A stretch of 64,000 nt of DNA from Mycobacterium sp. (GTDB lineage: Bacteria; Actinomycetota; Actinomycetes; Mycobacteriales; Mycobacteriaceae): contig JAKFVT010000028.1 of assembly GCA_021732005.1 (NCBI GenBank), positions 30,136-94,135 of the forward strand. The letters are read 5' to 3'. Of the stretch, positions 1-9,282 are shown in pieces. Every line of letters begins with the position of its first letter. The stretch's first letter is position 1. The notes beneath the pieces are model-generated. The model was not told the DNA's origin. It did not search any database and saw only the letters and a list, made by a program, of their open reading frames with translations. The translations under genes were made by a program, and so were the position numbers.

Positions 1-204
1 TTCGAGCTGTCGACCCACACCCGGGTCATCTCCATCGCCCGGGCGGGGGCCCCATTGCGGTTGCATCCGCGCCGCGACACCCAGCTGATCGCCGGCGACA
101 CCGCCTACCTTGTCGGCCCGTACCGCGAATTGATCGCCACCCTGCGCAAGGGGCAACAGGCGTCGCGGCCGGGAACGATCAGCGGGCCGATACAGACAGG
201 TTGA
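1..204 (+). CDS. C-terminal fragment of a TrkA-C (RCK_C) domain protein, probably a K+ channel or K+ uptake regulator
   Basis: Only the last 67 codons are in the window and the start lies to the left. The fragment contains the pattern GDTAYLVGPYRELIATLR, which resembles the last strand and helix of RCK_C domains, where a short beta hairpin ends in a 'GD.l.l.G' turn. RCK_C domains bind regulatory ligands in K+ channels and Trk/Ktr systems. The final ~20 residues look unstructured. A cytoplasmic location follows from the domain; whether membrane segments precede it cannot be seen. Family assignment is moderate and the exact protein is unknown. Confidence 0.55.
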   Translation, partial: FELSTHTRVISIARAGAPLRLHPRRDTQLIAGDTAYLVGPYRELIATLRKGQQASRPGTISGPIQTG

Positions 205-221
205 TCACCTACCCTCTGCTC

Positions 222-1106
222 ATGACGCAGTCGGGTGAACAGGTGACGAGGCGCGACGACATCCGCCGGCGCCTCGAAGAGCGCTACCGGCGCCTCGCGG
301 AGTCCCGCCGCCTGAGCCCGGTCACGGCATTGGTTTCGCGCTACAACGAAATCGACGGCGGCACTCAGGGCGCCGTGGTCTCCACCCAGCTGTTCACCAC
401 GGTCATTCCGTTGATGGTCATCGGCTTCAGCTACATGCAGGGCTTCGCCGACAACGCCAGCCCCGGCACGATCTTCACCCGGCAGTTCGGCCTCGAACAT
501 CCGCTGTCCGACCGGTTGCGGGAAGCGTTCGGCAATTCCGCGGGACTGCGGGCGGATTGGACGCTGATCGGGGTCGCGAGCTTCCTCGTCTGGGGTATCC
601 CGATGGCGGCGTCGGTCGCGACGATCTTCGCCAAGGCCTGGCGCCGCGAGCAGTACGGCCTGTTGACCCGACTGCTGCGCGGCACAGCGTGGTTCGCGTT
701 GTACCTCGTCACCATCGCGGTGCGGGAGCGAATCATGTTCGGCCATCACCACCACGGTCTCCCCCGGGCGCTGCTGTTCGTCGTGGGCCTGTTGCCGGTG
801 TGGCTGTTCTGGTCGCTCACCCCGGCCCTGCTGGTCCGTGACGGCGGCCGAGGGTTGAGTCCGCTGGCACTGGCCGGTCTGGCCGGCGTGGTGATCGACG
901 GCATCGTGATCCCGCTGGGCTCCCGCCTGGTGTTCCCTTCGCTGCTGCTCGACTGGGACGGGTTCGGCCCGATCGGGGTGGCGATGGCGCTGCTGATCTG
1001 GTGCGGCGCGGTGGGCACCGGCTGGGTGCTGACGGCCTGCGTGGGCGCCGTGCTGTGGGAACGCAACGCACCGTCGGAGATGGTGGTCGACTCCCAGATC
1101 GACTAG
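222..1106 (+). CDS. YihY/BrkB-like integral membrane protein
   Basis: About 294 residues. A charged N-terminal stretch rich in Arg/Glu (residues 7-30) is followed by several hydrophobic segments. The first carries the pattern [15 protein letters not shown], which sits where YihY-family proteins have their first membrane helix. Later segments include [16 protein letters not shown] and an Ala/Gly-rich C-terminal helix. The biochemical role of the family is not settled. I use the ATG; an in-frame TTG 21 bases upstream overlaps the stop of the preceding gene (TTGA) and is possible. The stop overlaps the opposing amidohydrolase gene by 4 bases. Confidence 0.6.
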   Translation: MTQSGEQVTRRDDIRRRLEERYRRLAESRRLSPVTALVSRYNEIDGGTQGAVVSTQLFTTVIPLMVIGFSYMQGFADNASPGTIFTRQFGLEHPLSDRLREAFGNSAGLRADWTLIGVASFLVWGIPMAASVATIFAKAWRREQYGLLTRLLRGTAWFALYLVTIAVRERIMFGHHHHGLPRALLFVVGLLPVWLFWSLTPALLVRDGGRGLSPLALAGLAGVVIDGIVIPLGSRLVFPSLLLDWDGFGPIGVAMALLIWCGAVGTGWVLTACVGAVLWERNAPSEMVVDSQID

Positions 1107-1990
1107 GTCAGTCGCAGCACGCGCAGGGCGTTCTCCTTGAGGATCTTGCGCTCCACCGCGGGATCGATGCCGAGCGACTCGAAGTCCTGCCGCCAGCGGT
1201 CCAACGCGATGTAGGGATGGTCGGTGCCGAACAGGGCCTTGGCGCCGAGCTGCCGCCTGAGGGCCGAAACGAGTTGCGGCGGGAAGTATTTGGGCGACCA
1301 CCCGGACAAGTCGATGTACGCGTTGGCTTTGTGCGACGCGATCGCGATCTGCGAGTCGACCCACGGCACCGCCGGGTGGGCCATCACGACGGTGAGATCG
1401 GGGAAGTCGGCGGCGACGTCGTCGAGCAGCATCGGGTCGGAGTAGCGCAGCTTGATTCCGTGCCCGCCGGGCAGCGCCGACCCCAGCCCGGTCTGGCCGG
1501 TGTGGAACAGCGCGGGCACTTCCGCGGCGGCGATGGCCTCGTAGATCGGATAGAACCGGCGATCGTTGGGTTCGAAGCCCTGCAGGCTGGGGTGGAACTT
1601 GAAGCCCTTGACCCCGTACTCGCCGGTCAGCTCCCCCACCCGCCGCACCGCGTCGGAATCCCACGGGTCGACGGACCCGAACGGGATCAGGACGTCGTTG
1701 TTACGCACCGTCCCGGAGATCAGCTCCTCGACCGAGTTCGGCCGGCGCCCCGACACCGTGTGGGCGTCGATGGTGAACACCACCGCGGCGGTGTTGTGCT
1801 GCCGGTAATGCGCGGCGAGGTCGTCGACGCGGGTGAAGTAGTCCGCACCGAGCTTGAAGTAGCGGCCGGTGGCATCCGCGAGCTCGTCGTCGTAGGCGCA
1901 GTGGCCGCTCGCGTCGACCTCGACATGGGTGTGGAAGTCGATGGCGTCGATCGCCGTGAAGTCGATCGCGGGTTCGTACCTGACGGTCAC
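1103..1990 (-). CDS. amidohydrolase-2 family metal-dependent hydrolase or decarboxylase
   Basis: 295 residues, GTG start. The TIM-barrel metal-binding HxH is near the N-terminus ([10 protein letters not shown]), followed by the lysine-bearing [18 protein letters not shown], the barrel histidine in VMAHPAVPW, and the closing aspartate in LFGTDHPYI. This order fits Pfam Amidohydro_2 (ACMSD / gamma-resorcylate decarboxylase type). The substrate cannot be read from sequence. It is divergent from the devR-like regulator, and the 90-base gap holds a DosR-box-like palindrome, so shared hypoxia control is possible. Its family is clear and its function is not. Confidence 0.75.
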   Translation of the reverse strand: MTVRYEPAIDFTAIDAIDFHTHVEVDASGHCAYDDELADATGRYFKLGADYFTRVDDLAAHYRQHNTAAVVFTIDAHTVSGRRPNSVEELISGTVRNNDVLIPFGSVDPWDSDAVRRVGELTGEYGVKGFKFHPSLQGFEPNDRRFYPIYEAIAAAEVPALFHTGQTGLGSALPGGHGIKLRYSDPMLLDDVAADFPDLTVVMAHPAVPWVDSQIAIASHKANAYIDLSGWSPKYFPPQLVSALRRQLGAKALFGTDHPYIALDRWRQDFESLGIDPAVERKILKENALRVLRLT

Positions 1991-2028
1991 CGACGCAGTT
2001 TAGGAGAGCTCCGCCTTCCTCCGCGGAT

Positions 2029-2048
2029 TTCAGGACCAAAGTCCCTAC
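2029..2048. promoter_or_regulatory. DosR/DevR-box-like palindrome
   Basis: The core reads GGACCAAAGTCCC. Against the published 20-base consensus TTSGGGACTWWAGTCCCSAA, 16 of 20 positions match by eye. The centre lies about 42 bases before the devR GTG and about 48 bases before the divergent amidohydrolase GTG, a usual distance for an activator site near a -35 region. Autoregulation by the adjacent regulator is the simplest reading (inference). Confidence 0.65.
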
Positions 2049-2080
2049 CGGCTGGTAGCCCTGACGAGCTTCACTGCTGT

Positions 2081-2740
2081 GTGCTCAAGGTGTTCCTTGT
2101 CGACGACCACGAAGTCGTGCGCCGCGGTCTCGCGGACCTCCTCAGCGCCGATCCCGAGCTGACGGTGGTCGGTGAGGCGGCGTCGGTGGCCGAGGCACTG
2201 GCACGCATCCCGGCCGCCGCGCCCGACGTCGCCGTGCTCGACGTCCGGTTGCCCGACGGCAGCGGGATCGACCTGTGCCGGGATCTGCTGGCCGCCAACG
2301 ACGACCTGCGGTGCCTCATCCTGACGGCGTTCACCGACGAGCAGTCCATGCTCGACGCGATCCTGGCCGGCGCCAGCGGCTACGTGGTCAAGGACATCCG
2401 CGGGATGGCGCTCGCCGAGGCGATCAAAACCGTCGGAAGCGGAAAGTCGTTGTTGGACAACCGTGCCGCAGCTGCCCTGATGTCACGTTTGCGTAGGGAC
2501 ACCGAGCAGGACGAGCGGTTACGGGACTTGTCGTCCACCGAACGCACACTGCTCCAACTGTTGGGCGAAGGCCTGACGAATCGGGAGATCGGCCAGCGGA
2601 TGTTCCTGGCCGAGAAGACCGTGAAGAACTACGTGTCGCGGCTGCTGCTCAAGCTCGGCTTCGCCGGGCGCACCCAGGCCGCGCTCTTCGCCGCAGAGAA
2701 CCTGCGCGGCCACGAGGCCGGCCCGGTGGTGACCCCGTAG
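2081..2740 (+). CDS. devR: DevR/DosR-like NarL-family response regulator
   Basis: 219 residues. It starts at a GTG giving [16 protein letters not shown], which aligns closely with the known start of M. tuberculosis DosR. Receiver residues D8, D9, phospho-acceptor D54, T82 and K104 are all present. A LuxR-type HTH (about residues 150-210) includes [13 protein letters not shown], the DNA-contact helix of DosR. DosR controls dormancy genes under hypoxia, NO and CO. No sensor kinase (DevS/DosT) or universal stress gene adjoins it, unlike the usual devR-devS operon, so this may be a second, orphan DevR. The DosR-type box upstream supports autoregulation. Confidence 0.88.
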   Translation: MLKVFLVDDHEVVRRGLADLLSADPELTVVGEAASVAEALARIPAAAPDVAVLDVRLPDGSGIDLCRDLLAANDDLRCLILTAFTDEQSMLDAILAGASGYVVKDIRGMALAEAIKTVGSGKSLLDNRAAAALMSRLRRDTEQDERLRDLSSTERTLLQLLGEGLTNREIGQRMFLAEKTVKNYVSRLLLKLGFAGRTQAALFAAENLRGHEAGPVVTP

Positions 2741-2741
2741 G

Positions 2742-2969
2742 TCAGACGGAGATCTCCACGGCGGGTTGCAGAACGAACGTCGCGCGGCAGGAACGTTCGA
2801 CGAACAGCGGCACGAACTCCCGGATCCTGGCGTCGTCGAACCGGCGGTAGGTACTGTCCACCGTCTCGGTGATGATGTGGTCCGGAACGTACGGGAACGA
2901 TTCGGTCAGGCGGCTGACAACCTGATCGATCTGGCGCTGCTCTTCAGCACGTTCCACGCCGCACATCAT
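2742..2969 (-). CDS. small three-helix-bundle dimerization domain protein
   Basis: About 75 residues, using an ATG pair at 2964-2969; the frame stays open upstream but the composition there is not protein-like. The pattern is helical: a VVxRLxESFPxVP segment, a second helix ending YRRFDDARI, then REFVPLFVERSCR. Short mycobacterial proteins of this form are annotated as three-helix-bundle dimerization domain proteins; the function is unknown. The gene is tail-to-tail with devR, one base separating the stops. The choice of start is uncertain because no good ribosome site is visible. Confidence 0.6.
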   Translation of the reverse strand: MMCGVERAEEQRQIDQVVSRLTESFPYVPDHIITETVDSTYRRFDDARIREFVPLFVERSCRATFVLQPAVEISV

Positions 2970-3109
2970 CGGACGAAATACGCGGTTTGCGCAACTATCG
3001 GCACCACGGCGGATGACGGCCGGGTGGCGGGTTGATGAACAGCGAGCGGTGAAAGTTGTGTCATTCCACCCGGTGCGCGCGCAGTCATGCGGTCGGATAC
3101 AGTTCGGCC

Positions 3110-3490
3110 GTGACCTCACCGAGCAATGTGGACGCAGGCGACCAGACGCCCGAGTCCGCGAATCGCCTTCAGGCCGAACATCTCCGGGAGATGCTGCTGG
3201 CCCAGTGCGAGCAACTCGACGCAGACCTGGCCACTTACGGCTCGGCGCTCGAGCGTTACCAGCGGCGCGGTGAGCAGACGCAGGCCCGGCGCATTCGCGG
3301 CATGATCCGCGCGGCCGAACGCGAGCGTCGCTCGGTGCAGGATCTGATCGCCGGGCTGGAGTGCCGGTTCCTGGTCACGGAGACCGCACGCAGCGAACAG
3401 GCCCGGCGCGTCGGCGGCCTGGGCGCCGCCCGCCAGAGCGCGCCTCGCGTCCACCCCTACCCGACCCCGCACCGGGTCATCAGGAACTAG
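3110..3490 (+). CDS. hypothetical coiled-coil protein
   Basis: 126 residues from a GTG start. The body (residues ~15-85) is charged and heptad-like (LREMLLAQCEQLDADL, RRGEQTQARRIRGMIR), suggesting an antiparallel helical hairpin. The C-terminal ~40 residues are basic and Pro/His-rich, probably disordered. There is no signal peptide or membrane segment. I do not recognise the family. A second in-frame GTG at 3128 is a possible start. Confidence 0.5.
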   Translation: MTSPSNVDAGDQTPESANRLQAEHLREMLLAQCEQLDADLATYGSALERYQRRGEQTQARRIRGMIRAAERERRSVQDLIAGLECRFLVTETARSEQARRVGGLGAARQSAPRVHPYPTPHRVIRN

Positions 3491-3510
3491 CGCTCAGACG
3501 GACGCGAAAG

Positions 3511-3957
3511 CTAGGACGGAGCAAAGACGGCCACAAAGCGGTTCAGCGACTCCTTGATGTCGCCCTTCAGCGCGCCGGCCACGACCATGCCGATCGGGCC
3601 GAACAGTGCCGCGCCGCCCAGATGGACGTCCATGGTCACCACCGAGGTGTTGGCGTCCTTGTCGTTCGCCCGCACCTTGCCGATCAGCTTGACCTTGACC
3701 CCGCCCACACCGGCGCCGTTGAGCGTCATCGCCTCCGGCGCCTTGAAGTGGACGATCTCCCACTTCACCCGGTTGGGCATGCCCTTGACCTCGACGATGG
3801 ACTCCACGACGGTGCCCTTTTCGAGGGTCTCGGGCAGCTTGGAGCGCCACACCCGGTGGATGGTCAGCCAGTCCTTGTAGCGCGAGAGGTCGGAGGCGTG
3901 CTGCCACGCCTGCTCGGGCGGTAATGGAACGTCAACGGATACAGAGAGTTTCGCCAT
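3511..3957 (-). CDS. SRPBCC-fold protein, Rv0910-like (annotated toxin of the Rv0909/Rv0910 pair)
   Basis: 148 residues, START/polyketide-cyclase-like fold: the opening strand MAKLSVSVDVPLPPEQAW, a long central sheet, and a C-terminal helix (LFGPIGMVVAGALKGDIKESL). It matches the length and context of M. tuberculosis Rv0910, reported as the toxin of a type II pair with Rv0909. The antitoxin-like gene lies 3 bases upstream and ctpE 3 bases before that, so all are probably one transcript. The fold is usually lipid- or ligand-binding, so a non-toxin role is also plausible. Family is confident; toxin activity here is unproven. Confidence 0.8.
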   Translation of the reverse strand: MAKLSVSVDVPLPPEQAWQHASDLSRYKDWLTIHRVWRSKLPETLEKGTVVESIVEVKGMPNRVKWEIVHFKAPEAMTLNGAGVGGVKVKLIGKVRANDKDANTSVVTMDVHLGGAALFGPIGMVVAGALKGDIKESLNRFVAVFAPS

Positions 3958-3960
3958 AGG

Positions 3961-4167
3961 TCAGTTTGGTTCGTCGCCCTTGTCGGTGCGGTTGGAGTCG
4001 ACGTAGTTCTTGGCGGCATCCTGCACCTTGTCGACGGTGCTGGAGTACTTGCCCTGCGTCTTCTGGTCGATGATGTCGCCGGCCTTGTCGATGGCCTGGC
4101 CCACCTTGTCGGCATTCTCACCCAAGACTTCCTTGGTCTTGCCGAGGGCTTTGTCGAGGAATCCCAT
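3961..4167 (-). CDS. Rv0909-like small helical protein (annotated antitoxin)
   Basis: 68 residues, ATG start. The opening MGFLDKALGKTKEVL and the repeating pattern of DKAGDIIDQKTQGKY and VDKVQDAAK resemble M. tuberculosis Rv0909 and, more broadly, CsbD/LEA-like amphipathic helical proteins. The C-terminus is acidic. It sits 3 bases after ctpE and 3 bases before the Rv0910-like gene, so translation is likely coupled. The antitoxin label is by homology only. Confidence 0.78.
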   Translation of the reverse strand: MGFLDKALGKTKEVLGENADKVGQAIDKAGDIIDQKTQGKYSSTVDKVQDAAKNYVDSNRTDKGDEPN

Positions 4168-4170
4168 CGG

Positions 4171-6573
4171 TCAATCTTGCACCGCGGGCTCACTCCGCCA
4201 CAACATCCGCGGTTCGCCCAGCACCCGGCCCTGCACCCACCAGGCCACCTCGACCAGGCCGGCGGCCAGCAACCCCATCGCCAGACCGGTAGAGGTGACC
4301 TCCAGGTTGGAGGGATCGAGCATGAACGCCTTACGCGCTGCCGGTATGGCGAAGATCACCACATAGGCCAGTCCCGAGGCGGCCACCAAGGCCACCCGCC
4401 ACCACTGGTAGGGCCGGGCGACCACCGCGAGCACCCAGACCGCCCCCATCAGCAGAGTGATCAGCGCGGCGGTCGAGGCCTGGGTTTGCTCGGTCACAGT
4501 CGCGTCGGTCTTGTGATTGGCGATCAGGTAGGACGTGTAGGTCATCACGCCGATCACCACCCCGGACGGCAGCGCCGAGGTCATCACGCGCCGCACGAAC
4601 CCGGTGTGAGCGCGTTCGTTGTTGGGCGCCAGCGACAGGATGAACGCCGGGATGCCGATGGTGAACCACGCCGCGATCGTCACGTGGATCGGCTGGAACG
4701 GGTAGAGCAGCGAGGGCGTGCCGAACAACTTGTGGGACAGCCCGGCCAGCCCCACCAGCAGAGCCAGCAGCACCGAGTAGACGGTCTTGGTGAGGAACAG
4801 GTTGGAGACGCGCTCGATGTTGCCGATCACCCGCCTGCCCTCACCCACCACATAGGGCAGGGTGGCGAACTTGTTGTCCAGCAGCACAATCTGCGCCACC
4901 GCGCGCGACGCCGGGGAGCCCGAGCCCATCGCCACCCCGATGTCGGCATCCTTGAGCGCCAGCACGTCGTTGACGCCGTCCCCGGTCATCGCGACGGTGT
5001 GGTCGCGCGACTGCAGGGCGTGCACCATGGCCCGTTTCTGGTCGGGCCGCACCCGGCCGAACGTGGTGTAGGTGGCCATCGTATCGGCCAACGCGTCGGC
5101 GTCCGTCGGCAGCCGGCGGGCGTCCAGGGTCTCGCCGTGCAGGCCCAGCGCCCCGGCCACCGCCCCGACCGACACCGCGTTGTCGCCCGAGATCACCTTG
5201 ACCGAGACATTTTGCGAGGCAAAGTATTCGAGCGTGTCCCGAGCGTCGGGCCGGACCCGCTGCTCGAGCACCACCAGCGCCACCGGGGTGACGCTGCCCG
5301 GTGCATCCGGACTGTCCACGGACCGATCACTGGCGCCGAGCAGCAGCACGCGCATGCCGCGGGAACCGATCTCCTCAGCCTGCGCTGCGGTCGGCGAGTC
5401 GGGGTCCAGCAGGACGTCGGGGGCACCGATCAGCCAGTTCCCCTGCTCGCCGTAAGACACCCCGCTCCATTTCGTGGCGGACTTGAACGGTGCTGCGGCC
5501 GTTGCGGTCCAGCCCGGCGGGTGCGGATACGCCTCGGCGATCGCCTGCATGCTGGCGTTGGGCTTGGGGTCGTCGGCGGCCAGTGACGCCAGTACGTCGG
5601 CCACCCGATGGTCGTCCTCGCTCACCGCGGTGACGTCGGCCAGTCGCATGCCGTTCTCGGTCAGGGTGCCGGTCTTGTCCGCGCAGACCACATCGACGCG
5701 GGCCAGCCCTTCGATGGCGGGCAGTTCCTGCACCAGACATTGCCTGCGGCCCAACCGGATCACCCCGACCGCGAACGCGATCGACGTCATCAGCACCAGG
5801 CCCTCGGGAACCATCGGCACCAGGGCACCGACCATGCGCAGCACCGACTCCCGCCAGCCCACGTCCGTCGTGAACAGCTGCGTGTAGATGACCAGCAGCC
5901 CGGTGGGCCACAGCAGGTAGGTGATGAACTGCAGGATCTTGTTGATGCCGCTGCGCAGTTCGGATTTGACCAGGGTGAACTTGCTGGCCTCCTCGGCGAG
6001 CTTGGCGGCGTAGGCCTCCCGGCCCACCTTGGTGGCGCGATAGGCGCCGGTGCCGGCGACCACGAAGCTGCCCGACATGACGGTGTCAGCGGTGTGCTTG
6101 GCGATCGCGTCGGCCTCGCCGGTGAGCAGCGATTCGTCGACCTCGAGGTTGGCGGCCTCGAGCAGCTCACCGTCGACGACGATCTGGTCTCCGGGGCCGA
6201 GTTCGATGACGTCGTCGAGTACCACCTCGTTGGGCGGCAACGGTTTTGTCCCTGTCCGGCGGCGCACGGTGGGTCTGGCCTGTCCGACGATGGCGAGGTT
6301 GTCCAACGTCTTCTTGGCGCGCAGTTCCTGGATGATGCCGATAGCGCTGTTGGCGACGATGAGCAGCCCGAACATTCCGTTGATCAGCGACCCGGTCAAC
6401 AGCACGATCAGCAGCAGCACCCCGAGGATGGCGTTGATGCGGGTGAAAACGTTGGCCCGCACCACCTCCGCGACGCTGCGTGAGGCGCGGGTGGGGACGT
6501 CGTTGGTCTTGCCGGCGGCTATCCGGGCGGCGACGTCGTCTGCGGACAGTCCTGCCGCGACAGCGGCGGTCAT
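4171..6573 (-). CDS. ctpE: P-type cation-transporting ATPase CtpE (Ca2+ uptake)
   Basis: 800 residues. P-type ATPase landmarks appear in order: TGE (151-153, actuator), PEGL (257-260, membrane helix 4), phosphorylation motif DKTGT with D299, and the hinge [17 protein letters not shown]. About ten hydrophobic segments flank these. Position and sequence match mycobacterial CtpE, shown in M. smegmatis to act in calcium uptake (established knowledge). The ATG overlaps the stop of the preceding lipoprotein gene (ATGA), implying translational coupling in the echA6-to-Rv0910 operon. PEGL, without the CPC of heavy-metal pumps, fits a P2-type calcium-class pump. Confidence 0.92.
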   Translation of the reverse strand: MTAAVAAGLSADDVAARIAAGKTNDVPTRASRSVAEVVRANVFTRINAILGVLLLIVLLTGSLINGMFGLLIVANSAIGIIQELRAKKTLDNLAIVGQARPTVRRRTGTKPLPPNEVVLDDVIELGPGDQIVVDGELLEAANLEVDESLLTGEADAIAKHTADTVMSGSFVVAGTGAYRATKVGREAYAAKLAEEASKFTLVKSELRSGINKILQFITYLLWPTGLLVIYTQLFTTDVGWRESVLRMVGALVPMVPEGLVLMTSIAFAVGVIRLGRRQCLVQELPAIEGLARVDVVCADKTGTLTENGMRLADVTAVSEDDHRVADVLASLAADDPKPNASMQAIAEAYPHPPGWTATAAAPFKSATKWSGVSYGEQGNWLIGAPDVLLDPDSPTAAQAEEIGSRGMRVLLLGASDRSVDSPDAPGSVTPVALVVLEQRVRPDARDTLEYFASQNVSVKVISGDNAVSVGAVAGALGLHGETLDARRLPTDADALADTMATYTTFGRVRPDQKRAMVHALQSRDHTVAMTGDGVNDVLALKDADIGVAMGSGSPASRAVAQIVLLDNKFATLPYVVGEGRRVIGNIERVSNLFLTKTVYSVLLALLVGLAGLSHKLFGTPSLLYPFQPIHVTIAAWFTIGIPAFILSLAPNNERAHTGFVRRVMTSALPSGVVIGVMTYTSYLIANHKTDATVTEQTQASTAALITLLMGAVWVLAVVARPYQWWRVALVAASGLAYVVIFAIPAARKAFMLDPSNLEVTSTGLAMGLLAAGLVEVAWWVQGRVLGEPRMLWRSEPAVQD

Positions 6574-8156
6574 CGGGTGAAGGTCCCCATCTTGTCCTCG
6601 TCGTAGTACTCGAGTGTCAGCTTGTCGCCATCGAAGGTCGCGGTGGAAATGCTTCCGGGCGGGAAGTTCTCGGAGGGGAACGTGAACGTGAACACGTCGC
6701 CGTCCCAGTGGCTGAGTTCGAGGGTGTCCGGTCGCGGCCCCAACGACAGCGTGAGCTTGCCGTCCTTCTCGGCGACCACTGCCGCACCCCAGTAGTCGTT
6801 GCGATAGGTGCCGGCGTACCTGGCGGCCGGCTGGGCCGGGGCCGGGTCGGCCGGCGGCGTCTTGCCGGCGAGCGTGCCGAACGGCTTGTCCATGTTGGCG
6901 AACGCGTGCGCGTAGAGCGCGCGCCAGTCCTGGCGCACCTCGCCGAACTGAACCAGGTCGGCGAATTCCGCGGTCAGCGTCTCCGGGATGCCCGTCGGGG
7001 TGGCATTGGTCAGTGCGACGATCGCGACATCCGCCGACGGGATGATCACAAAGTTGGTTGCGGCGCCGAGGTCGAAGGCCCCGGAATGGCTCAGCTGCAC
7101 CCGGGCCGCGGACGTGGTGCCGACGTTGAACCCGTACCCGTAAAAGCCGGAGCGCATCGCAGGCTCCGTCGGCGGGTTGGACACGATCTGCGGGGATACC
7201 GCGGGCATTAGCGCGGCGGGGTCGACGATCTGCCTGCCGTTGTACTTTCCATCGGCCAGCATCATCGTCAGCCAGTGGGTGAGGTCGTTCACCGAGGAAC
7301 TCACCCCACCGGCGGGCGCTTCGGGATCCGCATCGCGCTTGTAGAGCGGCTTGTAGGCCCCGTCGATGCGGATGTGCCCGACCGCCTTGTCCGTCCTGGC
7401 CTCGTAGTCGGCGAACCGGGAGCTGGTCGACGCCATGCCCAGCGGCCGGTACAGCACCTCGTCGCTGAGGTCCTCCCAGGACTTGCCTGCCGCCACCGCC
7501 ACTGCCTCGGCGGCTGCGGTCAACCCGAAGTTCGTGTATGCGTAGGAGATTCGAAACGGGGCCAGCGGAAGCTGGCGTAGCCGTTCCAGGATGTAGCGCC
7601 GGTCGTAGCCGAGGTCTTCCAGCTGATCCCCGGCGTGGTCGGGCAATCCGGATCGGTGCGAATACAGGTCACCGACGGTGACCATCCTGGTGGCGGCCGG
7701 GTCTGATAACGCGAACCACGGCAGCTTGTCGGTCACCGGGGTGTTCCAGCCGATGGCGTTCTGGCCGACCTGATGAGCGACGACGGTGGCGCCGATCGGC
7801 TTGGACACCGACGCCAGCTGGAACACCGTGTCCGGATCGACCTTGTTGGCCGGGTCGTCGGCGGAACGGCTGCCGTCCTTGACGCCAAAGCCCTTGGCGT
7901 ACACGGTCTTACCGCCGTGCACCACCGCAACCGCCATCCCGGGGATGCCCGCGGACTTCATCAGGTCGGTGGCGATCCCGTCGAGCTTGGCTACGGCGTT
8001 GTCAACGGCGTTGTCCGGCAGCGCCATGGCGGGCACCAGCGGCGGTGGCTGGTCGGATAGCGATGGGCGCGCCTCGGGCTTGGATGCGGTGCCGCTACAC
8101 GCGGTGAGCGCGGCGACCAGGGCGACGATCGCGGCGCGTGCTGCCAGAGCGGTCAT
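6570..8156 (-). CDS. serine beta-lactamase / D-Ala-D-Ala-carboxypeptidase-like lipoprotein (Rv0907-like)
   Basis: 528 residues from the ATG (a GTG three codons upstream is also possible). The N-terminus is a lipoprotein signal with lipobox LTAC. The catalytic Ser-x-x-Lys is in LASVSKPIG, the Tyr-x-Asn motif in SYAYTNFG, and an HSG triad in LSHSGAF, the class C beta-lactamase / PBP4-like arrangement. A C-terminal domain of about 100 residues, rich in beta strands, follows. It is probably anchored outside the membrane and acts on peptidoglycan or another ester/amide. Nine bases separate it from the upstream metallo-hydrolase gene. Substrate is unknown. Confidence 0.85.
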   Translation of the reverse strand: MTALAARAAIVALVAALTACSGTASKPEARPSLSDQPPPLVPAMALPDNAVDNAVAKLDGIATDLMKSAGIPGMAVAVVHGGKTVYAKGFGVKDGSRSADDPANKVDPDTVFQLASVSKPIGATVVAHQVGQNAIGWNTPVTDKLPWFALSDPAATRMVTVGDLYSHRSGLPDHAGDQLEDLGYDRRYILERLRQLPLAPFRISYAYTNFGLTAAAEAVAVAAGKSWEDLSDEVLYRPLGMASTSSRFADYEARTDKAVGHIRIDGAYKPLYKRDADPEAPAGGVSSSVNDLTHWLTMMLADGKYNGRQIVDPAALMPAVSPQIVSNPPTEPAMRSGFYGYGFNVGTTSAARVQLSHSGAFDLGAATNFVIIPSADVAIVALTNATPTGIPETLTAEFADLVQFGEVRQDWRALYAHAFANMDKPFGTLAGKTPPADPAPAQPAARYAGTYRNDYWGAAVVAEKDGKLTLSLGPRPDTLELSHWDGDVFTFTFPSENFPPGSISTATFDGDKLTLEYYDEDKMGTFTR

Positions 8157-8174
8157 GGCTTGCACCGTAGTGGC

Positions 8175-9281
8175 TCACAGTTGCCACCACTTGTCTATTG
8201 CTCCGGCCGCGCCCGCCACGACCCGGCCACCGGGCCTCGGCACCGCCGCCTGCACGCCGGCATCGTCGGCGGCCGCCAGCATCCGCTCGACCGGCTCGGC
8301 CCACGGATGGGGAGCCAGCCGGAACGTGCACCAATGGATCGGGACCAGCAGCCCGGCGTCGGTGACATCGCGGTGGGCGCGCACCGCCTCCTCCGGGTTC
8401 ATGTGGATGTCCGGCCAGGACTTGTTGTAGGCCCCGATCGGCATCAACGTCAGGTCGAAGGGGCCGTGCTCGGCGCCGATATCGGCGAAGCTGCGGGTGT
8501 ACCCGGTGTCGCCGCCGAAGTAGGCGCGGTGCTGCGGGCCGATGATCGCCCACGACGCCCACAGCGTGGTGTTGCGGGACAAGAACCGGCCGGAGAAGTG
8601 CCGCGCGGGCGTGCACACCAAAGTGAGGTCCCCGATGCGGGCTTCGGCGTTCCAGTCGAGTTCGATGATGCGCTCCTGCGGGACGCGCCACTGCCGCAGG
8701 TGCGCGCCGACACCGAGGGGCACGACGAAAGGCGCCCGCTGGGTGCGGACCAGCCCCAGCACGGTGTCCATGTCGAGATGGTCGTAGTGGTCGTGACTGA
8801 TCACGACGGCATCCAGCGCGGGCAGCGCCTCCAGCGGGGCGGGCACCGGGTGCAGCCGCTGGGGCCCGACGGTGCGCGACGGGGAGCAGCGCTCACTCCA
8901 CACCGGGTCGGTGAGCACCCGGTAGCCGTCGATCTCCAGCAGTGCCGTCGAGTGGCCCAGCCAGCTGACCGCCAGCGGTTCGGACTTGGTGGCTGCCGGC
9001 GTGACCAGCGGCACGGTCCCCGCGGGGCGGCTGGCCGAACGGCTGGAGAACATGTCGAAGAGGACCAGGCGGCTTTCCTCGGAATCCAGCCGCAGCGCCG
9101 ACGCCGGCTCCAGGTTGTGGAACACCCCGTCGCGGTAGTTGGGCGAGAAGTCGGCGACCGGACGGATATCACCGGGCCCGGCCCCCAGCGATGCTGGTGT
9201 GTCGTTGAGGGCACGCAGCAGCCAACCGCCACCTGCCAGCGATGCGGTGCCGGCGGCCAGGCGCAGCGCGGACCTCAACAC
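8175..9281 (-). CDS. metallo-beta-lactamase-fold hydrolase, Rv0906/NAPE-PLD-like
   Basis: 368 residues from a GTG one base after the echA6 stop; the longer frame upstream overlaps echA6 and is rejected. A hydrophobic N-terminal stretch (~residues 5-22) could be an uncleaved anchor or signal. Zinc-site motifs are HDHYDHLD, the downstream histidine in PARHFSGR, the aspartate in GGDTGYT and a terminal histidine in PIHWCTF. Together with the WLGHS opening of the lactamase domain this is the NAPE-PLD/UlaG-like subgroup. A phospholipase or lactonase activity is possible but not shown. Coupled to echA6. Confidence 0.82.
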   Translation of the reverse strand: MLRSALRLAAGTASLAGGGWLLRALNDTPASLGAGPGDIRPVADFSPNYRDGVFHNLEPASALRLDSEESRLVLFDMFSSRSASRPAGTVPLVTPAATKSEPLAVSWLGHSTALLEIDGYRVLTDPVWSERCSPSRTVGPQRLHPVPAPLEALPALDAVVISHDHYDHLDMDTVLGLVRTQRAPFVVPLGVGAHLRQWRVPQERIIELDWNAEARIGDLTLVCTPARHFSGRFLSRNTTLWASWAIIGPQHRAYFGGDTGYTRSFADIGAEHGPFDLTLMPIGAYNKSWPDIHMNPEEAVRAHRDVTDAGLLVPIHWCTFRLAPHPWAEPVERMLAAADDAGVQAAVPRPGGRVVAGAAGAIDKWWQL

Positions 9282-9282
9282 A

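Noticed and set aside
4177..5586. Long plus-strand open frame opposite ctpE
   Set aside because: Mirror of a clear P-type ATPase; His/Gln/Arg-rich composition typical of shadow frames.
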